From the NCBI GenBank assembly GCA_963662175.1, contig OY759216.1, positions 52,841,087 through 52,905,086 of the forward strand: 64,000 nt of DNA. The letters run 5' to 3'. The position numbers and the translations under genes are program-made. Shown here in pieces: positions 30,931 through 41,196 of this stretch (positions are counted from its first letter, which is position 1; every line of letters begins with the position of its first letter). Source of the stretch: Aradus depressus (lineage: Eukaryota > Arthropoda > Insecta > Hemiptera > Aradidae). A model generated the notes under the pieces. That model was not told the origin of the DNA. It saw nothing but the letters and a program-made list of their open reading frames with translations, and searched no databases.

Positions 30931-31038
30931 AGAGGAGCGACTAAGGGGCGGCAGACAAACAGGCGCAGTGTTCTGTCCCTTTCCAATCCAGCTTTAGGCA
31001 GCTTCCGCAACAATAGATTCTCCTCAAATACAGGAAAT
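30931..31038 (-). CDS. Candidate Cys-rich exon upstream of the CP2 gene
   Basis: After a strong acceptor (ATTTGTTTCAG at 31,039) the minus strand reads FLYLRRIYCCGSCLKLDW and KGTEHCACLSAAP to a TAG at 30,941. The same frame stays open for another 69 codons after that stop, to about 30,735. I do not recognise it. It could be the last exon of a neighbouring minus-strand gene, or the 5' untranslated part of the CP2 exon 1, in which case the coding look is accidental. Confidence 0.35.
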
Positions 31039-31094
31039 CTGAAACAAATAAATAAATAATATCAATAAATCGTGAGTTGAAAGGACTCAGGTCC

Positions 31095-31145
31095 GGGGTG
31101 CAACTATGAGGTCATATCGCCTCCTACTAAATCGTTATTTCGGCG
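31095..31145 (-). repeat. SINE-A tail fragment
   Basis: 'actatgaggtcatatcgcct' matches the complement of the family tail only. Confidence 0.5.
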
Positions 31146-31722
31146 CACACAGTGGTCAAAAACTGACTTTTTCGAAACAAAAGTCTGCCCAGGCTGTTCT
31201 ACTGATCGTATCAAGACGAGATTAACGTCATTTTATTCACAAATGAATTCACTTTCACCTCATTTATACAAAAAAAAATTATCAACTTATAAAAACATTA
31301 TTTTATAAATAAAATTATAACTTTTTGAGAAACTTTCAGAAAATACTCAGCCATTCAGCGAATTTTGTAGACATTTTGACCAATTTTTTTTTGTTCGATT
31401 CAGAATTAAAAGCAAGTTACAGCGGTGAAACTCTGGAAAAGCATAACAAATAGATGATTTTGGTAATTTAAAAAAAAATTGTTTCTCATAACTAGAGAAA
31501 TATTGAAGATAAGTGAGTCCGAGTTGTGCTGAAAATGTTTGTTCATGATCCTCCTTGTATGTACAAGAGTTCATATTTATTTGATTAGGTTCATCCTTTT
31601 AATTAAATTTTACGCCGTATGGTTTACCAATTTTTTTTAAACACCTAGACCTTAGTAAACTCAACGTAGAAAAATCAATTTTTATCCAACTTCTGGTTAC
31701 CAAAAGGTAAAGAAGGCCTGAC
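31146..31722. other. A+T-rich stretch, nothing recognised
   Basis: No gene or repeat seen. Confidence 0.4.
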
Positions 31723-31790
31723 AAGGCTCGGAACCATCGCTAGACTTCCCATCAGAAGGACAGCGTACTCAACTTTTTTTTACCTTCCAG

Positions 31791-31860
<70 letters not shown>
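31723..31860 (-). repeat. SINE-A fragment with a 67-A expansion
   Basis: Complement of the core ('gaaccatcgctagacttccc') and of the 'ttaccttccagata' block. The A-rich part of the block is expanded into an uninterrupted run of about 67 A (31,794-31,860). Confidence 0.8.
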
Positions 31861-31863
<3 letters not shown>

Positions 31864-32499
31864 CCGTCTCCACACTTGGCACTTGAGCCAAGACCATGGA
31901 CGATTGGAAGTTATCCATCCATGGGTAGTCGGTTTTCGAGCCAAACATGAAAATTGAAGGCTCCAATTTTGACATATCGTGCAAACATTGGCCCAACTTC
32001 CTGTACCTCTATTATTGCATACGTTATACTAAAATTAGATAGCATTTTGAAATTCGAATTTTAAAAAATACTAAAACTGAATTCAAATAAACTATTAACT
32101 TTAAGTGAATAATAAGGGATTCGGGTACATTCTCTACTCCTATTAAATAACTCCAATAAAATTCATCATCATTATTTTTACTAGGAATTATTATTAGTTA
32201 GGAATTAACTTATATAATATAATAAGTAATGGCCCAATGAATGAATGTCATGTACTTGCCTCCCAATATACGAACAAACCTTGGGCCAATGTGTGGAGCC
32301 GGCATTATACAGCTTATCCAACAAAACATGACATTGAAATTTCATGACAACCATTTTTTATTTTTACCCTGGCGCACCATATTAATATAATAATTAATTT
32401 ATAATGAGGTACTAAACAAATTAGAAAAAAAGAGCAAATACCTGTTACATTGATTGAAATTATTTAAAAAAATGTTGAGTACAAAAAATTAAATAATTT
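31861..32499. other. Unassigned stretch
   Basis: The first 140 bases are less A/T-rich and open on the minus strand, but I cannot match the reading to a family. The rest is A/T-rich. Confidence 0.4.
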
Positions 32500-32910
32500 T
32501 TTTTTTTTTTTTTGTATTCATTTATTTTAAGCCACAACTATGTAAAAAAATGCACAACCAGCGGCTGGGCTGACATGTAGGTACTATCCAAAAATAATAA
32601 AAATAAAATAAAATAATAAAAAATAAATATGACATGAAAGGCTTGAGAGAGGAAAAACACCCAGCGGTGAACCCTCATGACATCACTTCATACCAGGAGA
32701 TCTCTATGCCAAACTCTCTTTAATCTTCTTGGGGGATTGTGGGGTAAAGTACTTAGGATTTTGCGAACTTCCGGATTGGTGTGTAAGTAAATTTTGGTGT
32801 AGAAACGTTGGTATAAATGTTTAATGCTTGTGTCTATGGGTGTGATGTTCAAGTCGCGGTGTAAAGTCTTGTTGCTAACGTATGGTGGGCATTGCGTGAT
32901 CAGTCAATTA
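32498..32910 (-). pseudogene. LINE 3' end with poly-A tail, 5'-truncated
   Basis: The minus strand reads QCPPYVSNKTLHRDLNITPI and later NPPRRLKRVWHRDLLV then a stop, the typical C terminus of jockey/CR1-type non-LTR reverse transcriptase proteins. It is followed by a 3' UTR, AATAAA and an A tail (plus-strand T run, 32,497-32,513). Truncated at about 32,905. The same protein ending (RRLKR.W.RDLL) occurs at 40,918-40,950, so both are one family. Confidence 0.85.
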
Positions 32911-33349
32911 AATAATTAAAAAATAATGTATCTTATATCAATATAATTATTAATTAAAGTCATAGGTTTAATTAAGCGGATTGGATATTTATATTAAATA
33001 GTTTAAAATTATAAATACTAGTCTATTGAAGAACATTCTTTATCTGTGAGACTGTGACAGGGTAATTGGAAATTGGAAAAGTGGGAACAAAAGATGACGA
33101 GACACGACCGATAACTAAATACCTATGCAGTGTTGCCAAAACATTGACGACGGCAAAAATCCCTGTAGGATGATAACGGAAACTGAATTTGTAGTACAGA
33201 TCTCCCCCAACACAACAGGCTTGAGAGCTTAACATATCTGCGGCCTACAAAATTAGGCTCGTTCTGATTTATTTATGTTATAACATTTTTTTTAAATTGT
33301 ATTTAATAATATTATTATTATTTTTATTTTTTTGAAATAAAAATAAGTA
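32911..33349. other. A+T-rich stretch, nothing recognised
   Basis: No exon or repeat assigned. Confidence 0.4.
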
Positions 33350-33745
33350 AAAAAAAGTCGTCGGTGAATCACCGGCAATGTACTTCCCCAGAACGAATTA
33401 ATCAATGAACTTTTCGCTCCTCTCCACCGTTTGCGCTAATATTCAACAGTTGACTTATGTAGGATCGTCTAAATCGTCAATCTAAATTTTGAAATTCTAA
33501 ATACGAAATTTCGAGTCAATACATTCATTAAATCGGCAGTTATTGGGGTTTTGAGTTGAGCCCCCCTCCCTTCTGCCAATTCCGCTGAAAATTAATAAGT
33601 GTCGTCCTTCTGGGATTTTGAATTCACATATGAAATTTAATGTCGATACATTCATTACAATGGCAGTTATTAGAGTATTTGAGTTATACCTATCCCCTAA
33701 TGCCCCCCTCCCCATTAGCCGATTTGACTGAAAATGGCACCATCC
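33350..33745 (+). repeat. Z-family copy, 3'-truncated
   Basis: Intact 5' end: an A run, 'gtcgtcggtgaatcaccggc', then 'aatgtacttccccagaacga'. Two to three internal modules follow, ending near 'gatttgactgaaaatggcac'. Confidence 0.88.
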
Positions 33746-34570
33746 TCTTAATATAACTTCCAAACAAATGCATACACCAAAGTATAATACCTCAACAAAG
33801 TCGAAGGCGCAACAAGTGGAGCGAAGTGAGATTTTAATGGTATTCTTGAGCTGAAGAACACCAATTCTGAAAAAAAATATATATATATTTAAATAAAATA
33901 AAATACCATAGGTAAATATTTGTTGCAATTGTTCAACTGTAGACTGAAGGAAGAAACAAACAAAAAACATCTTTATAAATAAAATTATGAGGGATGGCTG
34001 TCTGTAGATTGGCTATTTTTGAGAACTATTTGAGTTATATTCGTTTCAGGTCGAACAAAGATCATATTGTGGTGACTAACTTTCGTATCTGTTAGTTTTT
34101 CTGTCTGTCTCATTGTTACATCATCATATCAAAATGGCTGAACAATATTTTAACTTAACCTCAAATTGTGAATCTACCACTAAGAAAGAGGTTTTTGGAT
34201 ATGTATAATTTCAAGATCCCTGAATACAGAGGGGTTTGTTATTGCGGAATCGATATGAAGCCACTTTAAACTGTTTTTGTTTAATTCATTGAACGTTCGG
34301 ACTTCAAATAAAAATATAGACAAACATTCATGATCTTTAAAATATTCATTGTTTCTTTTTTTTTATGTAAAATATATAAACTCACACCGTCCTTGCGCGC
34401 GAAAATGAAGACTATGACGGAGAAGGACAGAGGAGGCCCCCAAGCATTGAACGCACCTTCAGCGGTCGAAGAGGGGATTGGAGGTGAGTCCTTCAAACTG
34501 GTTGTATCCAAGTCAGGGAGAGTGCCAGAGGACCGACCACAACCACAGCCACTCTCCACAACAGATACAG
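33746..34570. other. Unassigned stretch
   Basis: A less A/T-rich patch at 34,395-34,565 is open on both strands but lacks family features. It may belong to the 5' flank of the PIF/Harbinger derivative. Confidence 0.4.
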
Positions 34571-34710
34571 ACTAACAATGAGACAATTGTTAGACAATGT
34601 TGCGCAATATTTCACAGTGTGCACATTTCGGCAGACATTGTCTCCAGTTTTCTCTGTCAGCCCAGGAAAACACTCCTAGTTCTTTTTTTTCTGTTTTTAT
34701 TATTATCAAG

Positions 34711-34935
34711 ATGTGGCCTACGGACAAAGTGTAATTGTTAATTGAAGATTTTCACGCGGCATCTTGTTTGTGGGATGTGACTTGTCCCGATTATAAAAAT
34801 CGCACAAAAAAGAAAATTGTTATCAAAGAGCTGGCCAGAGTTTTAGAGGAAAAAATGCATAATTTGAAAACAGCTTTTCATCGGGAGCACAAAAAAAAAT
34901 TGATGAGGCGAAGAAGAGCGGGGTATCTCCTGTAA
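34711..34935 (+). pseudogene. MADF-domain protein of a PIF/Harbinger element, broken
   Basis: ATG at 34,711 reads MWPTDKV, a stop, then LLIEDFHAASCLWDV, PDYKNRTKKKIVIKELARVL and EKMHNLKTAFHREHKKKL. This is the MADF (Myb/SANT-like) signature: L(I/L)E.Y...P.LWD...YKN...R..A...IA, then the L...FxRExKK helix. The middle of the domain is shortened and the C terminus lost. In PIF/Harbinger elements this second protein binds DNA and helps the transposase enter the nucleus. The early stop and truncation make it non-functional. Confidence 0.75.
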
Positions 34936-34974
34936 AGAATGCTTGGTTCGGATAAGAACACTTATTACAGTTAT

Positions 34975-35169
34975 TTAGTTACTCGGGATCAAACGGGTGA
35001 AGTTTCGGAAACCCAGGCTGTTTTCTAATATCAGTTTTGATAGTAAATTGCAACCGAAACGAGGTCTCTCCGCAAAAATGTCTCGCTTCCACCAAGGTCT
35101 CCTGTTACGCTTCATTTCATTGTTCATGATTAGAACTACGCAAGCAGCGATCCCAACAAGGTCAGTCAT
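34975..35169 (-). pseudogene. PIF/Harbinger transposase N-terminal fragment
   Basis: The minus-strand frame starts at ATG 35,169 and reads MTDLVGIAACVVLIMNNEMK, RRPWWKRDIFAERPRFG and LILENSLGFRNFTRLIPSN. The RRxWW(x)RxxxxxR segment followed by Leu/Phe-rich helices is the start of harbinger (HARBI1-like) transposases. The DDE nuclease part is missing. It faces the MADF fragment 40 bases away, so the locus looks like an internally deleted derivative keeping the first part of both genes. Confidence 0.65.
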
Positions 35170-35469
35170 GTCCAGTAACTAAAACGAGGATCAAGGCATT
35201 CAAGAGTGGACACGCGACAAAGTTCTACACTGTCTATATACATTGTCTAGATACATGTCTATAGACAATCGCTCTAGTTTGTACACAAGTGTGTACAAGG
35301 CCTACCGACAATGAACAACAAAATTCTGCACCCGAAATCAAAATACCTCTAATTTTCCTAAGCTATGCGAAAAATTATCAACATATTATTAAATAAATAC
35401 AAGGCTACTTTGATGTTTACCCCTGCCGGCAGACAATTAAAATCTAACTGAGACGACTACAGAAAATGT
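35170..35469. other. Right flank of the PIF/Harbinger derivative
   Basis: Repeats of 'agacaat' and 'tctagaca' around 35,230-35,275 echo 'gttagacaatgttg' near 34,590 in inverted sense. These may be parts of the element's terminal repeats, but I could not fix the borders. Confidence 0.4.
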
Positions 35470-35590
35470 AACTATTCAAAAACCCCAATAACTACCGATG
35501 TAATGAATGTATCGACATGAAATTTCATATTTAGAGTCAAAACCCGAAGAGGATATAACCTGTAAAATATGTGATTCACCGACTTTTTTT
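35470..35590 (-). repeat. Z-family fragment, reverse
   Basis: 'ccaataactaccgatgtaat' and 'gaatgtatcgacatgaaatt' are module sequence in reverse. Confidence 0.7.
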
Positions 35591-35949
35591 TTTGCGCTAA
35601 GTGGTTGCCACGGGTAGATAGTGAGTACTTTTCCATTATGGATGAGTACAGGAGAATTGGTAAACTGCCTTGTTACATAGATAGATAGATAGATGGATTG
35701 ACAATGTTCCGTTTACCCCACTTGCATCTTGTCCATGACACTGATTATTTCAATTGGCCAATTGACGTCACCTATTAGACTCTTCCTTCCAACGCTCTCG
35801 TCGTCCACAACAAGGAATTCTATGCCATAATTCATACTCTATTAGAACATTTCAAAAACATTGTCTGCAACTCGGCAAAAAAAAAAACTATTAACAGGTG
35901 ATCCCATAAGTAATGTCAGTTTATATTTCCTCCAGATATACATTTATGT

Positions 35950-36110
35950 GATCGCTCTGAAATTCGATGTAGATAAGATTCATCACATCGGCAGTTATGG
36001 AGATTTTTGAATTGAGCCCCCGTCTGAAGCCTCCCTTCACTTCGGTTGATTCTGCTGAATTACATACCTTCTTCTATACTTCGTACAGGTGGAGAAGTAA
36101 AATTTCTGTC
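35950..36110 (+). repeat. Z-family 3' portion
   Basis: 'cacatcggcagttatggaga', 'ttgagcccccgtctgaagcc' and an end of the type 'cttcgtacaggtggagaagt'. Confidence 0.75.
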
Positions 36111-36490
36111 TGTCCGTGAACACGATAACACCCAATAGAATGATACCGACACGTAATATTTATAGGTGTGTCGAGACCCCATTAAGACGACACCAATTGA
36201 CTTTCAGCCCAATCCGCCAAAGGGAAGGGGGATTAGGGGGAAGGCTTAACACAAAAAGGACGGCACCTTTTAATTTTCAGTGGAATCGGTCGAAGGAAAG
36301 GGACTCAAAAAACACAGTAACCCCCAATGTAATGAATATATCGACATGAAATTTAGTACAAAGATTCCAAAACCCCTATTACGACAACTAATGTTTTTTA
36401 GTAGAAACAGTCGACTCGTTTTGGAGGAGCGAAAAGTTAATTGATTAATTCTTTCTTGAGTAGTTCCTACACTGCTGGTGATTCACTCCC
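36110..36490 (-). repeat. Z-family copy, reverse
   Basis: Joined back-to-back to the preceding plus copy: 'gtccgtgaacacgataacac', 'gaatatatcgacatgaaatt', ending 'ctggtgattcact'. Internal modules are decayed. Confidence 0.75.
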
Positions 36491-36819
36491 TTTTTTTTGT
36501 TAAACCCTGACATAAATGAAGGGGTGTTATAAGTTTGAAGCCTTTGTCTGTGGCATCGTAGCTCCAAGACGGTTGAACCGATTTCAAAGCGGTTTTTTTT
36601 GTTTCAAAAGCTGGTATTTGCGAGATAGTTCTTAGCCATGTTTGGTGGAAATCGGGTATGCCGTTTCCAAGATCTTTAGGTTTCATCAGAGCCTGTGGAG
36701 GGATCATGAACTCTAGTACAGCTAGAGACTTGGAGTTTGTGCTGCTCAAATGTTTTTAAGGCCAAACCCCTCTTCCCTAAGCCCTTCAAGACCCCCCCCC
36801 CCCCCCCCCCCACAAAATT
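36491..36819. repeat. Unclassified repeat and poly-C tract
   Basis: 36,500-36,700 carries 'cggttgaaccgatttcaaag', 'gagatagttcttagccatgt' and similar text that I associate with dispersed invertebrate repeats, but cannot name. A run of about 22 C lies at 36,791-36,812. Confidence 0.45.
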
Positions 36820-36950
36820 TATTATTTCCAATAATTTTTTGAGACATGTGATCCGAAAACATGAAATTTCGAAGAAAATTCAACATCGAACATCGGAATG
36901 ATTACATAACTTGTTCTATACTTCATGAAGCTAGGGAATTAAAAAGTGAT
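36820..36950 (+). repeat. Z-family 3' end
   Basis: 'aaaacatgaaatttcgaaga' to 'cttcatgaagctagggaatt', a decayed version of the family terminus. Confidence 0.7.
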
Positions 36951-38060
36951 TTATTAATCCCTTTTCAATGTGCTGTTCATACATAAATCATAATCTATAG
37001 GCTAATAAAGTAAACAATACAAATATTTGGTAAAACGGACATTACTTAAGGGATGACCTGATAGTTGTGAGCATCAATCTACCTCTATGAGACGATCCAG
37101 ATCTCTCTCCCAAGCATAGAAAGTGGATCCCTATAATAAATCAGCTTATCCGCTTATAAATTTTTATAAATCAATAGATCCATTGAATACAATTTGGAGT
37201 CTCAGAACGTTTATTTCGATTTTTATTTCAAACATTGAACAAAAATAGTTCTTGTGAAAAAGGGTGGGCGAAATTTAAAAAAAAATAATAATTTCGCTCT
37301 AGGCCAATGTCAATGTAATGTTCGATCAAAAATAGATTGTATTTTCTTTTTTTTTTTCATACCTTTGAGTCATAAAACGGTCGTTTAGATCCATTAGAAA
37401 CAAAGATATGAAACTCAAAATATGTTTGTCAGTTAGCGCCCTGAACGATTAGACTGATTTTTTTAAACGATCATGTAAAAAGGAAGATCAAGTTCTTGAA
37501 CCAGAAGTTCGGACAGTCTGAAGAAGGGAAATGAGCGGTGATTTATAATAATACCACAATTTCGTGCTAAACGCTCTAACGGAGTGTATTCTTTCAATTT
37601 GAACTCTAAAATATTTGTCAACGTCTCTTAGAAGCCGAGATATGGCGTTAAGAAGCATCTTATATCTAAAAGAAGAACTTCTGTTAAATAGAATATTCTC
37701 TACTATGTAGTTGAAATTATTTTATAACTGTCCTTGCGTACAGAAGAAGAAGAAAGTTGGAAGACTTCCATGGCAAGTCATATTGGTAAAATACAAGAAC
37801 GGGTAATGAAAAATAGCATTAACAGAAGTATAGACAAAAGAAGGTAAGACGCTACAATTCATATCTCAGATTCTTATAGACGTGGAAGAATGTCTTAATA
37901 AGACTCAAAATGAAAAAAAAAACTAAAAAAAAATTCATAGAATGTATCTATATACCCTGTTAGGCGGATGTAGTGGACTTACATGGTAAATAAGTAATAC
38001 ATAGGTAATGGATACATATCAATCAGAGACTAGTTGGATGCTGACTGACTAGCCCCTGAT
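36951..38060. other. Stretch without a recognised gene
   Basis: A/T-rich, several short poly-A runs, nothing assigned. Confidence 0.4.
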
Positions 38061-38125
38061 TGATGTGTCCACCTGAAGATGGCTAATTGCCTAAACTAGT
38101 TTTGGTAAAAATAAAATATATATAC
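38061..38125 (+). other. Hammerhead-like motif, second locus
   Basis: CTGAAGA at 38,073-38,079 is followed by a short stem (GGC...GCC) and TAAAC. The arrangement is the same as at 5975 and 40,214, but the G before AAA is lost. It is probably a decayed retroelement end. Confidence 0.3.
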
Positions 38126-39054
38126 GTGTATAACTTATTTATTTAGTATATTTCTGACAAATTACGTATTCGACTATTTAGCTCCAAATTACGGAATTAC
38201 TCTTCACAATTTCTGATTGGATAATTATCCTTATTTGATGAGTTGCAGCGAGATATTTGGCAGTTTTATATTTTTTAAACCTGATTTTTGGGGGCTTTCG
38301 TTCTTGAAGAACACATTTGCAAATATACATTCATATCAAGTTTATTTATTTATTGTTTCTCCATATTTTAGGTCCTTCTGCATGAGTTAAAACTTTAAAC
38401 ACTCTGTAAATACATAAGAATTTGAATGACACCCCTAAATCATGTTTCATGAGAATAAGGTAGTGGTTTCCGTATGTCTCAAAGTCCAGGTGAGCGCATC
38501 AGCTGATTTTTCATAGAAATACACTAATATCTAACCTCCTTCATTTCAAGTAAACTTTATAACAATAAAAAAAAAAAAAAAATCTAGTAACAATAATAAT
38601 TAGGTAATTAAGGTAACAAAATAATTAAAATAAGTGAGGGTAACATCATGAAAATAGGCAATCTCAATAGGCAAAATCAATATTGTTATTTTCTACAAGA
38701 AGACGTACCTTAATAAGTCGCAAGCAAATAGTAAAAATTGACAAAAGCCTTTTGCCATTTGCCAAAATATGACATTTCTTTATTGAATCAAAACTCAATT
38801 TGCCTATAGACAAAAGACCTTTGTCAACCTATTTAGATATTGTGGAAATGGTTAAAAAACAAAAAAAAAGGAAATAATCAGTGGCAAACAATGTATAATT
38901 TTGAAGACATTTCATTTTAAAAAAATATTTACATTTGTTTTTTGTATTTTTGTGCAGCCACAAAGCCTCCATAAAAGCTCCCAAACTAGAACAAAGAAAA
39001 AACTAATCATAAGGTGAATAAATATGTTTCATTTTCCTGTTAGTAACTTATTCC
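38126..39054. other. Stretch without a recognised gene
   Basis: A/T-rich, (A)n at 38,567-38,582. No repeats assigned. Confidence 0.4.
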
Positions 39055-39105
39055 CCGGGCTTTAACTACGAGGTCTTATCGCCTGCTACCAAAGCGCTCT
39101 TTAGA
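39055..39105 (-). repeat. SINE-A tail fragment
   Basis: 'cccgggctttaactacgagg' and 'gcctgctaccaaagcgctct' are the complement of the family tail. It is a separate insertion from the copy at 39,263. Confidence 0.75.
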
Positions 39106-39262
39106 GTACTCTAATAGGAGAGTTAGAACTAAAGTCATACCTCATTAACATTATTTTTTTTATAATGTTAGTTGATTTTGCTTCAACTATCCAAGAATAA
39201 AAAGAGAGAGTCACCACCAATTTAAAACCATATTTTAAATTCGTTGCTACGCATAATTATTA

Positions 39263-39575
39263 CTTAGTTATCGTGATTCATGCCCGGACTTTAACTAAGA
39301 GGTCTTATCGCCCACTACCAGAGCACATTTTCGTCGCTCTGGTGGACATGAGCCCGACTCTACTGTGTGAGTCCGAAATTTTGCCTACCCTAAATATTTA
39401 ATCCCCTAGGAGGTAGGGGTCTTTAACGAGTACCTGACTTTGTAGACGATAGCTCCCAAATACTCAAGGTTTTTTCCACTTCCCAGATAAAAAATCTAAA
39501 GACCTCGGTCGGGTTTCGAACCAGCGATTTTGAGCTCAGAAAGCAAGCACGCAACCACTGAGCTACCGGCTCCCA
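39263..39575 (-). repeat. SINE-A, near full length, reverse
   Basis: Tail 'tcgtgattcatgcccggact' to head 'ctgagctaccggctccc', with 'gacatgagcccgactctact' in between. The core is decayed. Confidence 0.87.
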
Positions 39576-39765
39576 TCTGTACAAAATGTGGCTACAACAT
39601 AAATCACGAATGTATCACATACATATTTGTCTAAAATGTGTATCATATGTAATCAATAAATAAATTTACATAAATTGACAATAGATACGTCAAGATAAAA
39701 ATTCATTATGAAATAAATAAGTACATCAAAAATGTATATATACATTATATTTATTATACCCTTGA
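39576..39765. other. Spacer
   Basis: A/T-rich, nothing recognised. Confidence 0.4.
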
Positions 39766-40105
39766 GGGCGCCGGTAGCTCAGTGGCGGGCGAACTTGCTT
39801 ACAGAGCTTAAGATCGCGGCTTCGAAACCCGACCGAGGCTCTTGGTTAATTTTATCTGCGAGGTAAAATAAACTTAAGCATGCCGTCCTTCGGATGGAAC
39901 GTTTAGCGATGGTCCCGAGCCTGTACAATCTCAGGCATCCGTTAAAGACATCTATCCTAGGTGAATAAAAATTTAGGGTAGACTAAATTTAGGTCTCCCA
40001 TTATAGAGTCGGGCTCATGTCCACCAGAGTAGCGCTTTGGAAGTAGGCAATATGACCTTGTAGTTAAAGCCCGGTCATGAGTCATAATAACAATAACTAA
40101 AACTA
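39766..40105 (+). repeat. SINE-A, full length
   Basis: 'gggcgccggtagctcagtgg' head, B box 'ggcttcgaaaccc', core 'gatggaacgtttagcgatgg', 'ggtagactaaatttaggtct' block and the tail 'ggtcatgagtcataataac'. Confidence 0.9.
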
Positions 40106-40199
40106 TATTTATACAAATACTATACATATATAATTTTTTAATTACGACGACTTATGTTCTACTTTCATGATTTGATTATATGCAGGTAGTGCATTCATC

Positions 40200-40260
40200 A
40201 TAAACGTTGTGGCCTGATGACCGTAGCAGGAATCGCGAAACCGGTTGTAAAATAAAACAC
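40200..40260 (+). other. Hammerhead-like motif, third locus
   Basis: CTGATGA at 40,214-40,220 and GAAAC at 40,237-40,241 flank a weak stem (CG/CG). ACCGGT right after GAA is self-complementary, which would allow dimer-type stem III pairing. The closing stem II pair (C-C) is wrong, so activity is doubtful. Confidence 0.35.
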
Positions 40261-40599
40261 ATTTTAGCAGGAAGAGATTCACTTTCATTCATCTTATTAA
40301 GAAGCATTCTCTAATTGCGCTACCTGTTGAAAATTTCAAAAAATTTGTCTCCATTCATGATGATCACTCGAAAAAAGAAAAAAAGTTTGCAGATACATTT
40401 GCTCTTCCCACGCAGCCATTTTAGAAACTAACAACGAACAAATGCTACTCTCCATTACCTTTCGTATGACCACTCAATCATATTCATCGAAAAAAAAGTA
40501 ATTCATCCCCCCACCCTTATTTGCCCACTACCCTAGTTTAAAATGTATGCGTTGACGCAAACCAGTTAATTTGTTCTTAAATGATGCAGCGTTCTAACT

Positions 40600-40800
40600 T
40601 CCCTAAATATTGGAGAATTTATGTAATTGGCCAGAAGTTCGATGTTGAGTAATCACATGAATTTCATGTTTTCAGAACTCCGGATTCCTAAATAAAATTT
40701 AAAATAAATAGTCATGAAGCAAGCTGTAGACGGATGGACGGACGGTGGGAGATTCATGGTCAGTTACGTATCCAGGAGTCAAATTTCTACGACTATCACC
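40600..40800 (-). repeat. Z-family 3' end, reverse
   Basis: 'acttccctaaatattggaga' then 'gttcgatgttgagtaatcac', 'atttcatgttttcagaactc' and 'gacggatggacggacgg'. Confidence 0.65.
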
Positions 40801-40809
40801 CCCTCCCCT

Positions 40810-41137
40810 CTTCAATTTCTACAAATGGAAAAATGTTCTGATTGCGTAAAATATTTGAACACCAAAATAGCACAATATACAAGTATGAAAAATTTCAGTC
40901 TTATTTTTCCAATTCCCCAACGACGGCTTAAGCGTCAATGGCCTAGAGACCTCCTTAGCAGCAGCAGTGACAGTGACAATGATTAGTTACAAATGAGAGA
41001 AAATCAGTGACTAGGAAGTGTCACCACTGGGTGATTTCTCCCCTCATGACATTTTGACATTGCCATTATGTCTGTATTAGCATATTTGTTTGTTGTATAT
41101 ATTTTTATACAGTTGTAAATATCTCTTTGTAAATAAA

Positions 41138-41194
<57 letters not shown>
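40810..41194 (+). pseudogene. LINE 3' end with poly-A tail, 5'-truncated
   Basis: An open reading ends FPIPQRRLKRQWPRDLLSSS...SDND and a stop, the same protein ending as the LINE at 32,498-32,910 (RRLKRVWHRDLL). It is followed by about 140 bases of 3' UTR, AATAAA at about 41,129 and an A tail of more than 50 (41,138-41,194). The 5' part overlaps Z sequence, so the LINE copy is only a few hundred bases long. Confidence 0.82.

Positions 41195-41196
<2 letters not shown>

Noticed and set aside
40714..40986. 90-codon gene ending SSSSDSDND
   Set aside because: The start lies in a Z-family end, and the C-terminal motif RRLKRQWPRDLL with UTR and poly-A identifies a truncated LINE.
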